22,893 nt of DNA, from the NCBI GenBank assembly GCA_937916415.1, contig CALGGH010000128.1, positions 1 to 22,893 of the forward strand, written 5' to 3'. Shown here one piece after another: positions 6,941 through 14,910 of the stretch. Numbering within the stretch: position 1 is the first letter of the stretch; each line of letters starts with the position of its first letter. Under the pieces are notes generated by a model. It searched no databases. It saw only the letters and a list, made by a program, of their open reading frames with translations, and had not been told where the DNA came from. This DNA is from an uncultured Lachnospiraceae bacterium (GTDB taxonomy: Bacteria; Bacillota; Clostridia; Lachnospirales; Lachnospiraceae). A program made the translations under genes and the position numbers.

Positions 6941-8440
6941 CTATTGTGAAAATGACATATATGCCGGCACCATGATTATGATCATGACTACCGCGAGCAT
7001 CATTACCATGGGCAGAAGCATCTTGGTCGATGCCTCCTCGCCCAGCTTGCGCGCCTCGTTTTTGCGAAGCGTAAAAGCGTCTTCAGATTCATCCTTCAGC
7101 ATCGCGATCAGATCCTGACTGCCCTTGCGCATGTTTTGTGTCAGAAGTGCCGAAAACCTCATGTATTCACGGGTGCCGCATCTCTTGCCAAAATGCTCCA
7201 CGGCCTCAGTCTCCGAGATTCCGATCTCAAGTTCATGCGCGGTTATGATCAGTTCCTTCTCCAGATAAGTGTTACTTCGTCCGGCTTTTCTCTGCGCGGC
7301 CTTGCGGCCCATGCCTATGAGGCAGTTGCGCACGCTCATTCCGGCTCCGAGAAAAAGAGTCAGCTCGGAAACGAATGCAGGATAGTCTATCAGCAGCTCC
7401 CTGGATCTCTTTTTGAGGGTTCCTCGTATCTCAGACTCCCTGAAGGGTATCATGAGAACGGAGATCACCAGCGTTCCCATAAGGAACATCGGGCTTACGT
7501 CAGACAGGTTTTCAGTCCATCGTACGGTTCCGAAAGACATCTGTTCCGGCAGTATCAGCCTGTCAGATGACGAGCTTTCCTCATCAGCCTCTTTTACCGC
7601 CTTCTCTATCTCAGTCCGTCTCAGTTCCATGGGAGTAAGCTCCATGGGACAAACCTGCAGATCCCTGACCAGATACCAATGCTCATTCAGATAACTGCAG
7701 TCTGCGGTCAGCGTAACTATCACGGGTTCCTCCAGATCTTCGTTATGTATCACCCCGTCATAGTCGATCAGTTCATAATTGCTGCATTCCCAGCTGATTG
7801 AAAAAGGGTATCCGTCAACCGATCTGACCAGTCTCAGGTTCCTGATCACGTGATCCGGTCCGTCGTTGTCTCCCAGAAGCAATGGATCGACCGCTTCGGA
7901 TAGTCCCTCAAACAGTTCGTCAGCTTCCTCATGCGAATAAACCCTGGCAGGGATCGTCAGATCTATCTGATATTCTTCTTCCTCTGCCTCGCCTGCCATC
8001 CCGGCGGAAAGATCCGCCTCCACGTCCATGCCTCCGTATGCATTTCTGTAGATCACGTTTCCTTCCTCCAGCACGCCCTCATTCGTCACCAAAACACTCA
8101 TTAAGATGCATGCTGCTGATCCGGCCGCCAGTATCAACAGGATGGTGGATATGAGCTCTGCCCGATATCTGTACATCCGTGCCTGCGCCGAATCGCCGGG
8201 ATAAAGCGTCCGTAAGTCCGAAGACAATTTCTGATCCTTGATCCTTCTGCTCGTACCCGATGACCCAAGATACTTCCGGTCCAACACCTTGTCCAGCCAG
8301 ACGCAGATCTGAGCAGCCGGGGCCAGAAACACCCGAGAATAGCCGTTTTCTGTCGTCGGAAGGCTGGGTTTCAGTATTCTTGCACAAACCATCAGTCCGC
8401 CTATCAACACCAGGATCGAGATATAGACAAAAATCATCAT
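6941..8440 (-). CDS. tadC: TadC-like pilus platform protein with large extracytoplasmic insert
   Basis: The product has 499 residues, longer than the roughly 300 usual for TadC. The C-terminal part (about 335-499) carries the GspF/TadC cytoplasmic helical domain (LLIDYPAFVSELTLFLGAGM, LGEEASTKMLLPM) and a last membrane helix at 472-494. Three more membrane helices lie at about 4-22, 96-118 and 317-334. Residues 119-316 between the second and third helices form an acidic domain (EAEEEEYQID, EEADELFEG) predicted to lie outside the membrane. TadC works with TadB as the inner-membrane platform driven by the ATPase. The first two codons are both ATG; the second (8437) has better spacing from AGGAGG. 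Confidence 0.85.
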   Translation of the reverse strand: MMIFVYISILVLIGGLMVCARILKPSLPTTENGYSRVFLAPAAQICVWLDKVLDRKYLGSSGTSRRIKDQKLSSDLRTLYPGDSAQARMYRYRAELISTILLILAAGSAACILMSVLVTNEGVLEEGNVIYRNAYGGMDVEADLSAGMAGEAEEEEYQIDLTIPARVYSHEEADELFEGLSEAVDPLLLGDNDGPDHVIRNLRLVRSVDGYPFSISWECSNYELIDYDGVIHNEDLEEPVIVTLTADCSYLNEHWYLVRDLQVCPMELTPMELRRTEIEKAVKEADEESSSSDRLILPEQMSFGTVRWTENLSDVSPMFLMGTLVISVLMIPFRESEIRGTLKKRSRELLIDYPAFVSELTLFLGAGMSVRNCLIGMGRKAAQRKAGRSNTYLEKELIITAHELEIGISETEAVEHFGKRCGTREYMRFSALLTQNMRKGSQDLIAMLKDESEDAFTLRKNEARKLGEEASTKMLLPMVMMLAVVMIIIMVPAYMSFSQ

Positions 8441-8455
8441 GCCTCCTTTCTTACT

Positions 8456-9292
8456 TCAAATGCGTATGTCAACCAATCTCTGTGAGATCAGGTACGCCGA
8501 TACGTAGATCGCCAGGCATATGCTCATGATGGCTATGCCGGCAACGTTGTGATAAAGGGCGTCGAAAAAGCCTTCACTCGTCATGTCCATGTACAGGATC
8601 ATGAAGAAGGGCACCAGGCTCATCACGTTGGACTCCATTCTCCTGGAGCTGATCATGACGGCTATCTCTGACTCCACGTCGGTCTTTTCTTCTATGACCT
8701 CCGCGGTCATCTCGATTATCTCCGTCAGGTTTCCGCCATTTCTTTTGGCTACCGCAAAGACCTCTCCGAACTGCCTGATGTCATCGACGCCGCTCCTGTC
8801 GCCCAGCTCGAGCAGCATCTGTTCCAGGATCAGGTTGTTGTCGAGTCCCCTTCTGACGTAATCCAGCTCACGTGCCATGATGCTGCGTGCCCCGTATAGC
8901 AGGACCATGTCCTTCCAGGCTTCCCTGAATGCGTTTTCTATAGAATATCCCGCCTTTTGATTGGACGAAATGGATGTCACCGCATCCTTAAACTGCAGCT
9001 TAAGCTCATCCCTTCTTCTTCGGCCGTAATCCTTTCTCCGGTATCTCAGGAACCACGGGAGCGCTGCCAGTGCGCCGACGGACACGATGAGCGAATCATA
9101 GAAGAAGTGTCCGATCGCCCACGCCAGAATCAGTCCGATGAGTAAGTTCAGGACCAGTTCGGCGGGCGTGAAGTGATAATTTGAGTAGTCCACCTTTTTT
9201 TCATGCAGCGCCGATTCCTGCCGCAAGGAGCTTATCCACGCACTTAAGCTCACCCTGCCTTTCAAGCTCTCCAATGATCTTTCCCTTTTCAT
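8456..9292 (-). CDS. tadB: TadB-like pilus platform protein
   Basis: The product has 278 residues. It is a GspF-family membrane protein with two early helices (about 45-65 and 68-84), a cytoplasmic helical domain containing LQFKDAVTSISSNQKAGYSIENAF and the conserved RNGGNLTEIIEMTAEVI, and two C-terminal helices. TadB pairs with TadC to form the platform beneath the growing pilus. The ATG at 9292 overlaps tadA by 92 bp and has AAGGGA upstream. A GTG at 9193 (before DYSNYHFTPAELVLN) would remove the overlap and begin near the first clearly family-like sequence, but it lacks a good ribosome binding site. The start is therefore uncertain. Confidence 0.85.
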   Translation of the reverse strand: MKRERSLESLKGRVSLSAWISSLRQESALHEKKVDYSNYHFTPAELVLNLLIGLILAWAIGHFFYDSLIVSVGALAALPWFLRYRRKDYGRRRRDELKLQFKDAVTSISSNQKAGYSIENAFREAWKDMVLLYGARSIMARELDYVRRGLDNNLILEQMLLELGDRSGVDDIRQFGEVFAVAKRNGGNLTEIIEMTAEVIEEKTDVESEIAVMISSRRMESNVMSLVPFFMILYMDMTSEGFFDALYHNVAGIAIMSICLAIYVSAYLISQRLVDIRI

Positions 9293-10427
9293 CCGTTCCC
9301 TTCTCCCTGAATTTGTAGATCACGTTGACTCCGATCTCATCGGTTCCGTTGTCGATGATCTCCGTGATCTCAAGCACCCGTCTTGACCTGTCCCTAAGCC
9401 TGCCCAGATGCACCACCATGTCTATGCCGCTGGCGATCTGTCGCCGGATCGCCCCAAGCGGCAGCTCCATGCCCATCAGGATCATGTTCTCAAGCCTGGA
9501 CAGCATGTCCTTGCAGCTGTTGGCATGGCCGGTGGACATGGAGCCGTCATGTCCCGTATTCATGGCCTGCATCATGTCAAATGCCTCTCCGCCCCTGACC
9601 TCGCCTACGATCACCCTGTCCGGCCTCATGCGGAGGCTCGACTTGATCAGGTCCCTGATAGTGATCTCCCTGCAGCCCTCCACGTTGGCATTGCGGGTCT
9701 CCAGCTTGACCAGGTTAGGCAGGTCCAGTATCTGCAGCTCAGCGTTGTCCTCGATCGTGATTATGCGTTCATCCCGTGGGATGTACGCCGACAACGCGTT
9801 CAGAAACGTCGTCTTGCCGGAGCCGGTTCCTCCGCTTATGAATATGTTGTACCTGGCGCGGACCAGGTTCGCGAGCCAGCCGGCTATCTCATCGGTGAGC
9901 GATCCGAAGCGGATCAGGTCGTCCATCGATATGGGCTTGTCAGGGAAACGCCTGATCGTCACGATGGGACCGTTAAGGGCAACCGGTGCAAGCACCACGT
10001 TCACGCGTGACCCGTTATCCAGTCGGGCATCAACTATCGGATTGGCCTCGTTTACCACCCTGTTGCAGCCGGAGACTATCTGCTGTATCACGTCCTCCAG
10101 CTTCTCCCGGGTTTCAAACTGCATCGGATACCTGAAGAGCCTCCCCGACTGTTCCACGAATATCGTGTCGGGACCGTTGATCATGATCTCAGTGACGGTC
10201 GGATCATCCACAAGCTCCTGCAGCACGTCCAGCTTTCTGAGCGCGTCAAACAGCTTTCTGCGGAGATACATGCGATCCTCCAGCGACAGGGGACTGACCT
10301 TGCCTTCGGCCACGATCATCTCGTCTATCTGTTCATACAATTCGTCGTCATCTATGTCCCGCGAAAGATCCATCTGCGCGATCAGTCGCGACTGCATGTC
10401 AATTTTTAGTTTTTCCAGATCAGTCAT
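9201..10427 (-). CDS. tadA: TadA/CpaF pilus assembly ATPase
   Basis: The product has 408 residues. It belongs to the type II/IV secretion ATPase family, CpaF/TadA branch, the hexameric motor for Flp pilus assembly on the cytoplasmic face of the membrane. Walker A is GGTGSGKT at 199-206, the acidic box is ITIEDNAELQ near 223-232, Walker B is VIVGEVRGGE at 272-281, and the His box is TGHDGSMSTGHAN at 291-303. All motifs are intact. The N-terminal 60 residues are a helical domain, followed by the PAS-like N-terminal ATPase domain. The start codon directly abuts the tadZ stop (TAA then ATG), with GAGGA just upstream. Confidence 0.96.
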   Translation of the reverse strand: MTDLEKLKIDMQSRLIAQMDLSRDIDDDELYEQIDEMIVAEGKVSPLSLEDRMYLRRKLFDALRKLDVLQELVDDPTVTEIMINGPDTIFVEQSGRLFRYPMQFETREKLEDVIQQIVSGCNRVVNEANPIVDARLDNGSRVNVVLAPVALNGPIVTIRRFPDKPISMDDLIRFGSLTDEIAGWLANLVRARYNIFISGGTGSGKTTFLNALSAYIPRDERIITIEDNAELQILDLPNLVKLETRNANVEGCREITIRDLIKSSLRMRPDRVIVGEVRGGEAFDMMQAMNTGHDGSMSTGHANSCKDMLSRLENMILMGMELPLGAIRRQIASGIDMVVHLGRLRDRSRRVLEITEIIDNGTDEIGVNVIYKFREKGTDEKGKIIGELERQGELKCVDKLLAAGIGAA

Positions 10428-11426
10428 TTATATCTTGTCCTCGTTGATGATGCTGCGTACGTAACCGGCCAGTTCACAGTGTGTGAGCATCAGCGGATCC
10501 TGCGGCAGATCCCTGAACTCCGGAAATGAGAACTTCACTGACTTGCCCATGACGTCCGCCCTGGAATGATCCACCATCCACTTCTCGTATTCCGCCAGCT
10601 TCGCCCTGGACGACTCATCCGACTTGACGCAGGTGTAGATCCTGTCACAGTACTCAAGCACGTCCAGCAGACCGCTCATGGAATCCGTCAGGTCCAGGAT
10701 CACGTATTCATATTCCGTGGCGTTCTCGATCGTCTTTAGTATCTCCACCCATTTCCCGCCGTTTCTTTCGTAGGTGTCATAGTAGCTCGGCGCAGGCGGT
10801 ATCACGTCCAGCGGACCCATGTGATATATCATCAGCGGTATCCGGATCGAAAGCCTGTCCGGATCGCAGTCGTAATAGTAGAGCAGGTCAACCATGTTCG
10901 ACTTGAACTCCTCGCCTACCCTCGCTGACAGCCCTGAATAGTTCTCGAAGTTAACGTACAGGACCTTATGGTCCTGAGCGAGTATCTGTCCCAGCGACAG
11001 CGCGAAATTGGTCTGGAGGCATCTTCGCACCGGAGAATATATACCAATAACTCTCCAGGATTTGGCCGTCATCCTTTTCACCAGGCAGCCTTCCATGCTG
11101 TCAGGCAGTTCCTTGATCACCGACTGCAATAGGTCTTTCTTGCTTATAAAACGATCAATGAGTATAGCACCTTCCGGTGCGAAATCCGGTGTCTCCCTCA
11201 GTATCAAAAGGGTGCCCGGCAATGCCTCCCGTAACCCGGGATCGTAAGCGGATTCGCTGACGATCGAGACGTCCACGTGATGTTCACGTGCATATTCGAT
11301 CAGCGTGTCTACCCCGGTAAACGACGCGACCTCGAATTCCGACGGGATCATCTCGGATATGGCGCTGCCCAGTTCCAGCGCATATCTGGGGTCCCCGTCA
11401 CACACAGCTATGGATCTTTCAATCAT
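10428..11426 (-). CDS. tadZ: TadZ/CpaE-like localisation protein with degenerate P-loop
   Basis: The product has 332 residues. Residues 1-110 look like an atypical receiver domain and residues about 124-330 like a ParA/MinD-fold ATPase, the TadZ/CpaE layout; these proteins place the pilus machine in the cell. The P-loop position (131-139) reads SPVRRCLQT, which lacks both the glycines and the lysine of a KGGxGKT deviant Walker A. A later YEYVILDLTDSMS stretch fits Walker B. Nucleotide binding may therefore be weak or absent. It overlaps tadV by 4 bp (ATGA) and abuts tadA, so it is firmly part of the operon. Confidence 0.82.
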   Translation of the reverse strand: MIERSIAVCDGDPRYALELGSAISEMIPSEFEVASFTGVDTLIEYAREHHVDVSIVSESAYDPGLREALPGTLLILRETPDFAPEGAILIDRFISKKDLLQSVIKELPDSMEGCLVKRMTAKSWRVIGIYSPVRRCLQTNFALSLGQILAQDHKVLYVNFENYSGLSARVGEEFKSNMVDLLYYYDCDPDRLSIRIPLMIYHMGPLDVIPPAPSYYDTYERNGGKWVEILKTIENATEYEYVILDLTDSMSGLLDVLEYCDRIYTCVKSDESSRAKLAEYEKWMVDHSRADVMGKSVKFSFPEFRDLPQDPLMLTHCELAGYVRSIINEDKI

Positions 11427-11947
11427 TTTTTCATCATTCCTCCGTATACGGCCGCCACTCCCATCAGGATCGGGACCGTAAAATGAATCTGGTGGGCAGC
11501 GATCTCTCCATCCCTTCCGGACGGGGGCAGGTCATATTTTTTCAGCCTGCCCGTGATGCTGACCTCACGCAGATAAAACGCTAAATTTACTAACCTGTCA
11601 TGCAGCTTTCGGGAAAAGAAAAGCTTGACGGTACCTATGCAGGCGCCTGCCGCAAAAGCTATGAAAATGGCAATGAGAGTCGGACGAAAACCGAGGAAAG
11701 CGGGAAGAATGACCATAAGCTTACAGTCACCTCCGCCGAGAGCCCCTATCGAAAACAGGGGGAAAAGAACCGCCAGCAAAGCTAAGCCGGCCGCGAGTGC
11801 CTTCAAGCAGGCAGCAACAGAACCCGTTTCAGCCAGTATGTAGGCCTGTGATGCCAGCATTCCGAAGCAGGTAAGTCCTGCAGGAATGCGTCCGTCCCTC
11901 AGATCCCAAGCCACGGCTGACGCGAGGATCGTGAGACATAAATACAC
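11423..11947 (-). CDS. tadV: TadV/CpaA-type prepilin peptidase
   Basis: The product has 174 residues. It is an A24-family aspartyl peptidase with multiple membrane helices; the catalytic aspartates lie in WDLRDGRIPAG near residue 15 and in GGGDCKL near residue 74. It removes the leader peptide of Flp-type pilins at the membrane. It is the first gene of the tad operon. The start is a GTG with AAAGGA 7 nt upstream; no ATG fits the frame. A Lys/Arg-rich loop near the C-terminus (GRLKKYDLPPSGRDGE) is cytoplasmic by charge. A second A24 peptidase occurs later in the same operon. Confidence 0.9.
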   Translation of the reverse strand: MYLCLTILASAVAWDLRDGRIPAGLTCFGMLASQAYILAETGSVAACLKALAAGLALLAVLFPLFSIGALGGGDCKLMVILPAFLGFRPTLIAIFIAFAAGACIGTVKLFFSRKLHDRLVNLAFYLREVSITGRLKKYDLPPSGRDGEIAAHQIHFTVPILMGVAAVYGGMMKK

Positions 11948-12158
11948 TTGTTCATCCTTTCAAGGCATTAACCTTTAGCGAATTAACTCTGACTATTAAT
12001 CTTTCAATGTGCAAAAAACTGATACTGAATTTTGGACTGACCAAGTCCATGTTGACCGGCCTGATGGAAGCAGACCGGGTAGAAAAGTACCCGTCGGTAC
12101 TATGTGTCTGCGAGTAACTCGCAAGACTGCTCCGCGGCGTCGGTACCGCGTCGGTGAT
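11948..12158 (-). promoter_or_regulatory. Structured 5' leader of the tad operon
   Basis: The predicted leader of about 210 nt holds several hairpins. They are CGCGG/CCGCG (12133-12150), TGCGAG/CTCGCA with outer GTC/GAC (12106-12127), CGGGTA/TACCCG (12076-12093) and GGACT/AGTCC (12034-12048). The third competes with GTACC/GGTAC (12087-12100), so the two cannot form together. The motif GTACCGACG appears twice. The last 85 nt before the start codon are unstructured and A/T-rich. I do not recognise a known riboswitch class; c-di-GMP motifs were looked for and not found. Confidence 0.5.
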
Positions 12159-12162
12159 TTGC

Positions 12163-12191
12163 ATCATATCCCCTGCCAAAATGAAATGCAA
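12163..12191 (-). promoter_or_regulatory. Promoter of the tad pilus operon
   Basis: On the minus strand the -35 TTGCAT (12191-12186) and the -10 TATGAT (12168-12163) have a 17-nt spacer. It faces tadV with no gene between, and the predicted start near 12156 gives the structured leader. Confidence 0.65.
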
Positions 12192-12195
12192 GAGT

Positions 12196-12207
12196 TTTTT
12201 GCAAAAA
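12196..12207. promoter_or_regulatory. TTTTTGCAAAAA palindrome upstream of the tad promoter
   Basis: A 12-bp perfect palindrome within a longer A/T tract lies 4 bp upstream of the -35. The same 12 bases occur twice upstream of the cysK promoter (16466-16508). It may be a regulator site or an A-tract UP element. Confidence 0.4.
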
Positions 12208-12311
12208 AAATACCCCGATGGGCAAATTTGGTAAAAAGTTACAAAACCGTAAAAAAACACAAGAGACCTTCAGCGGAGAAACGCCGCATTTATCGACGTT
12301 CAAAAGACGTC

Positions 12312-12339
12312 AAAAGCCCTTCGCGGGGGAAGGGCTTTT
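12312..12339 (-). terminator. Strong intrinsic terminator of the cysK-isc-dac operon
   Basis: Arms 12312-12322 (AAAAGCCCTTC) and 12329-12339 (GAAGGGCTTTT) pair perfectly over 11 bp with a 6-nt loop. T-tracts flank the hairpin on both strands, so it could act in both directions. It lies downstream of the carboxypeptidase gene and separates that operon from the tad promoter. Confidence 0.88.
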
Positions 12340-12391
12340 ACTTATAAATAATAGAAATGAAATATTATGTAAACCGAGGATGAACGTCCGG

Positions 12392-12510
12392 CATCAGTTC
12401 CTCATCCGGATTTCGCCATCCGTTCCTCACCCGGATCCCGCATCACGTCCTCATCCGGATTTCGTCATCCGTTCCTCACCCGGATCCCGCATCACGTCCT
12501 TGCCCGGAAC
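12392..12510. repeat. Tandem repeat array after the carboxypeptidase gene
   Basis: Units of 24-25 bp run in tandem at 12392, 12417, 12441, 12466 and a diverged last unit at 12490. Alternate units are most alike, so the period is really 49 bp. Each unit contains CATC...TCCTCA[TC]CCGGAT. The array touches the dac stop codon and would lie in its 3' untranslated region, before the terminator. No protein or CRISPR spacer pattern is present. Confidence 0.85.
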
Positions 12511-13710
12511 TCACGTTCCGAAATCGTTGTACATCGCCACGTGGTCATAGATGCATCTCCATGCGCTCCATGCATCTGCCGTCACGCAGATGTAGCGCCT
12601 GCCGCTGTCCGTTATCTCATAGCTGGCTCCGCAGCATCCGCTCTCCTTTACGAATCCGGTCTTGGCGCACATGACTTCGCCGCCGGTGTCCTTGTCCTCG
12701 ATCCTCCTGAGGAACCAGTTGGATATCTCGATGCCGTCGGGATGCTCCTCGGTCCGTGAGGTCGTGTACACGTGGGCATGCAGTATCTCCCTGGCGAGCT
12801 CGTTTTCCAGAGCCGCCTTCATGATCATGGCCATGTCACAGAGCGTGCAGTAGTGATCGTCATCATACACGCCGACGCAGTTGGTGAAATGAGCGGAGCC
12901 TGACAGTCCCAGCTCCTCCAGCTTGTCATTCATCATGTCCACAAAAAGCGACTGGTCCCCGGCCACGTATTCAGCCAGCGCAAGTGCCGCATCCGCCCCT
13001 GACGGCAGGATCGTTCCATACATCAGGTCCCTCACGCTCACGGTCTCGCCGCATGCAAACCCCACCGCCGAACAGTCATGCGAATACGCATAATCGGTGA
13101 TGGAAATGTCGATCTGAAACGTGTCGTCCAGGTTGTTGACCCGCTCCGCCGCCACGAGGAGCGTCAATATCTTGGTCATGGACGCCGGATAAATGCGGAC
13201 GCCCGCATCCTTGGCGGCCAGCACCTCACCCGTCTGTGCGTCAATCAGCACGGCATGCTTGCTCAGGACCTCATCCTCCGGAGGATAACCAGCCGAATCC
13301 GTGATGGATACTGAATATCCTTCAAAAAACACATCCTTGTCCTCAGAGTAGCTTTCCGCATAGGGTCCGTACTCGGAAACGTCATATCCTGCTGCATTTT
13401 CGGCGCCTTCCGACTCTTCGGACGCATCGGCCTCCGTCCGTTCGGATTCATCCGCCCCGTCCTGACCCGCTGACGCGTCTTCCGTCAATTCGTCCGTCAG
13501 CGGCGCGGCCTGTACCTCGCCGGTGCCTGCATCGCCTTTGCCATGCAAATGCACCCCGATCATAACCGCCACGACGATGACAAGCAGCAGTACGCCCGCA
13601 CCCGAAAAAATAATGCGGGCATGATCCCTCATGAATTTTTGTCTGCGCTTGCTGCGGCGCATTCTGGCCACACGTTCGGCCCGTGCCCTGCTCTTTTCTT
13701 CTTCAGTCAT
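12511..13710 (-). CDS. D-alanyl-D-alanine carboxypeptidase (S11 family)
   Basis: The product has 399 residues. It has a basic cytoplasmic N-terminus, one membrane helix (about 33-54), an acidic Ser/Glu/Asp-rich linker (60-125) and an extracytoplasmic penicillin-binding domain that trims the terminal D-Ala of peptidoglycan stem peptides. The catalytic SxxK is SMTK at 177-180 and the KTG is at 350-352. At the SxN position (237-239) the sequence is SGA, so the usual asparagine is replaced by alanine. Several Cys occur late in the domain (CGASYE, CVTAD). It follows iscS by 45 nt without a clear promoter or strong ribosome binding site and is probably read from the cysK promoter. Confidence 0.88.
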   Translation of the reverse strand: MTEEEKSRARAERVARMRRSKRRQKFMRDHARIIFSGAGVLLLVIVVAVMIGVHLHGKGDAGTGEVQAAPLTDELTEDASAGQDGADESERTEADASEESEGAENAAGYDVSEYGPYAESYSEDKDVFFEGYSVSITDSAGYPPEDEVLSKHAVLIDAQTGEVLAAKDAGVRIYPASMTKILTLLVAAERVNNLDDTFQIDISITDYAYSHDCSAVGFACGETVSVRDLMYGTILPSGADAALALAEYVAGDQSLFVDMMNDKLEELGLSGSAHFTNCVGVYDDDHYCTLCDMAMIMKAALENELAREILHAHVYTTSRTEEHPDGIEISNWFLRRIEDKDTGGEVMCAKTGFVKESGCCGASYEITDSGRRYICVTADAWSAWRCIYDHVAMYNDFGT

Positions 13711-13755
13711 ATGATCCGTTGACCCAATGTTAACGCTTTCGTCAAAAAACCGCGC

Positions 13756-14910
13756 CTAGGCCTTTCTCATGCTTCTCAATCTGCCTATGATCCTGCCCAG
13801 GGCTTCGATGACCGCATCCACTTCCTCAGCCGTGTTTCTCTCAGAAAGCGTGAGCCTGAGAGATCCCGCGGCCTCCGCGGCATCCAGCCCGATGGCCGTC
13901 AGCACGTGCGAAGGCTCTATGGCTCCCGTTGAACACGCTGAACCGGACGAAGCGCATATGCGTTCCCTGTCAAGCAGGATCAGCAGCGTTTCTCCCTCGA
14001 TCCCCTTGAAACTGAAGTTCGCGTTGCCGGGCAGCCTGCGCGTCGGATGTCCATTTAGCCTCGCGCCCGTCATGGAATGCATCACGCCGTCGATCAGGCG
14101 GTCCCTCAGCCCCCTTACGTAAATCTCATTGCGCTCCATGTCGCGCATGGAAACGCTCGCGGCCACGCCCAGGCCCACTATGCCGGGAACGTTTAAGGTG
14201 CCTGCCCTCAAGCCTCTTTCCTGAGGTCCTCCGATCAGGACCGGAGCAGCCTTGATGCCGTTTTTGACGTAAACGAATCCCACGCCCTTTGGCCCGCCAA
14301 GCTTATGCCCGCTGGCCGACAGCACGTCGACGTTCATCTTCCTCACGTCAATGGGCAGATGCCCGTATGCCTGCACGGCATCGGTATGAAACATTATACC
14401 ATACTCATGGGCCACCCGTCCTATTTCCTCTATGGGCTGCACGGTCCCAATCTCATTGTTGGCAAACATCACCGAAATGAGCTTAGTATCAGGGCGTATC
14501 GCCGCCCTGACGGCATCCGGGTCTATCAGTCCGTCGGCACCGGGAGATACGTACGTCACCTCGGTGCCGGATTTTTGCAGGGCTTTGCAGGGCTCCAGTA
14601 TGGCATGATGTTCAAAGGCCGTAGTGATCACGTGTCCCCGTCCCATGCCCATCGCCATGTTGTCAGACTCCGTTCCTCCCGAGGTAAAAATGATCTCCGA
14701 AGGCTCCGCCCCGAGGGATTCCGCTATGGTCCTGCGGGCTTCGGCAACTGCCTTAGCCGCCTCCCCGGCATAACGGTACACCGCTGCCGGATTACCGATT
14801 TTTTGCGTAAAAAAAGGAACCATCGCAGCCACCGCCTCGTCATGCACGTAGGTAGTGGCCGCATGGTCCATGTAGATCATTTTGATATCGTCATTAGCAG
14901 ATGTCGCCAT
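13756..14910 (-). CDS. iscS: Cysteine desulfurase (IscS/NifS family)
   Basis: The product has 384 residues. It is a PLP enzyme that converts cysteine to alanine and transfers the sulfur as a persulfide for Fe-S cluster and other sulfur pathways. The PLP lysine is in SGHKLGGPKG (Lys203), the PLP-stacking histidine is in EHHAILEP (about 101-102) and the persulfide cysteine is in SSGSACSTG (Cys326). The frame is open to 14952, but the ATG at 14910 overlaps the iscR stop as TGATG, so translation is coupled and this start is chosen. An internal ATG at 14880 (before IYMDHAATT) is a poorer alternative. It acts with CysK, encoded two genes upstream. Confidence 0.95.
   Translation of the reverse strand: MATSANDDIKMIYMDHAATTYVHDEAVAAMVPFFTQKIGNPAAVYRYAGEAAKAVAEARRTIAESLGAEPSEIIFTSGGTESDNMAMGMGRGHVITTAFEHHAILEPCKALQKSGTEVTYVSPGADGLIDPDAVRAAIRPDTKLISVMFANNEIGTVQPIEEIGRVAHEYGIMFHTDAVQAYGHLPIDVRKMNVDVLSASGHKLGGPKGVGFVYVKNGIKAAPVLIGGPQERGLRAGTLNVPGIVGLGVAASVSMRDMERNEIYVRGLRDRLIDGVMHSMTGARLNGHPTRRLPGNANFSFKGIEGETLLILLDRERICASSGSACSTGAIEPSHVLTAIGLDAAEAAGSLRLTLSERNTAEEVDAVIEALGRIIGRLRSMRKA

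Noticed and set aside
9325..10464. Long plus-strand open frame (379 codons) opposite tadA
   Set aside because: It is an antisense shadow of tadA: Ser/Arg/Ile-rich, without domain motifs or ribosome binding site, and tadA on the other strand has every ATPase motif.
11948..12158. c-di-GMP riboswitch upstream of the pilus operon
   Set aside because: The conserved bases and tetraloop-receptor pairs of the GEMM classes were looked for and not found; the leader is reported as unclassified.
12009..12347. Plus-strand open frame of 112 codons in the tad leader region
   Set aside because: It covers the promoter, hairpins and terminator, is extremely Lys/Arg-rich, and shows no ribosome binding site or family motif.
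12392..12510. CRISPR array from tandem repeats
   Set aside because: The units run head to tail without spacers and no cas gene is present. The same applies to 19671-19749.
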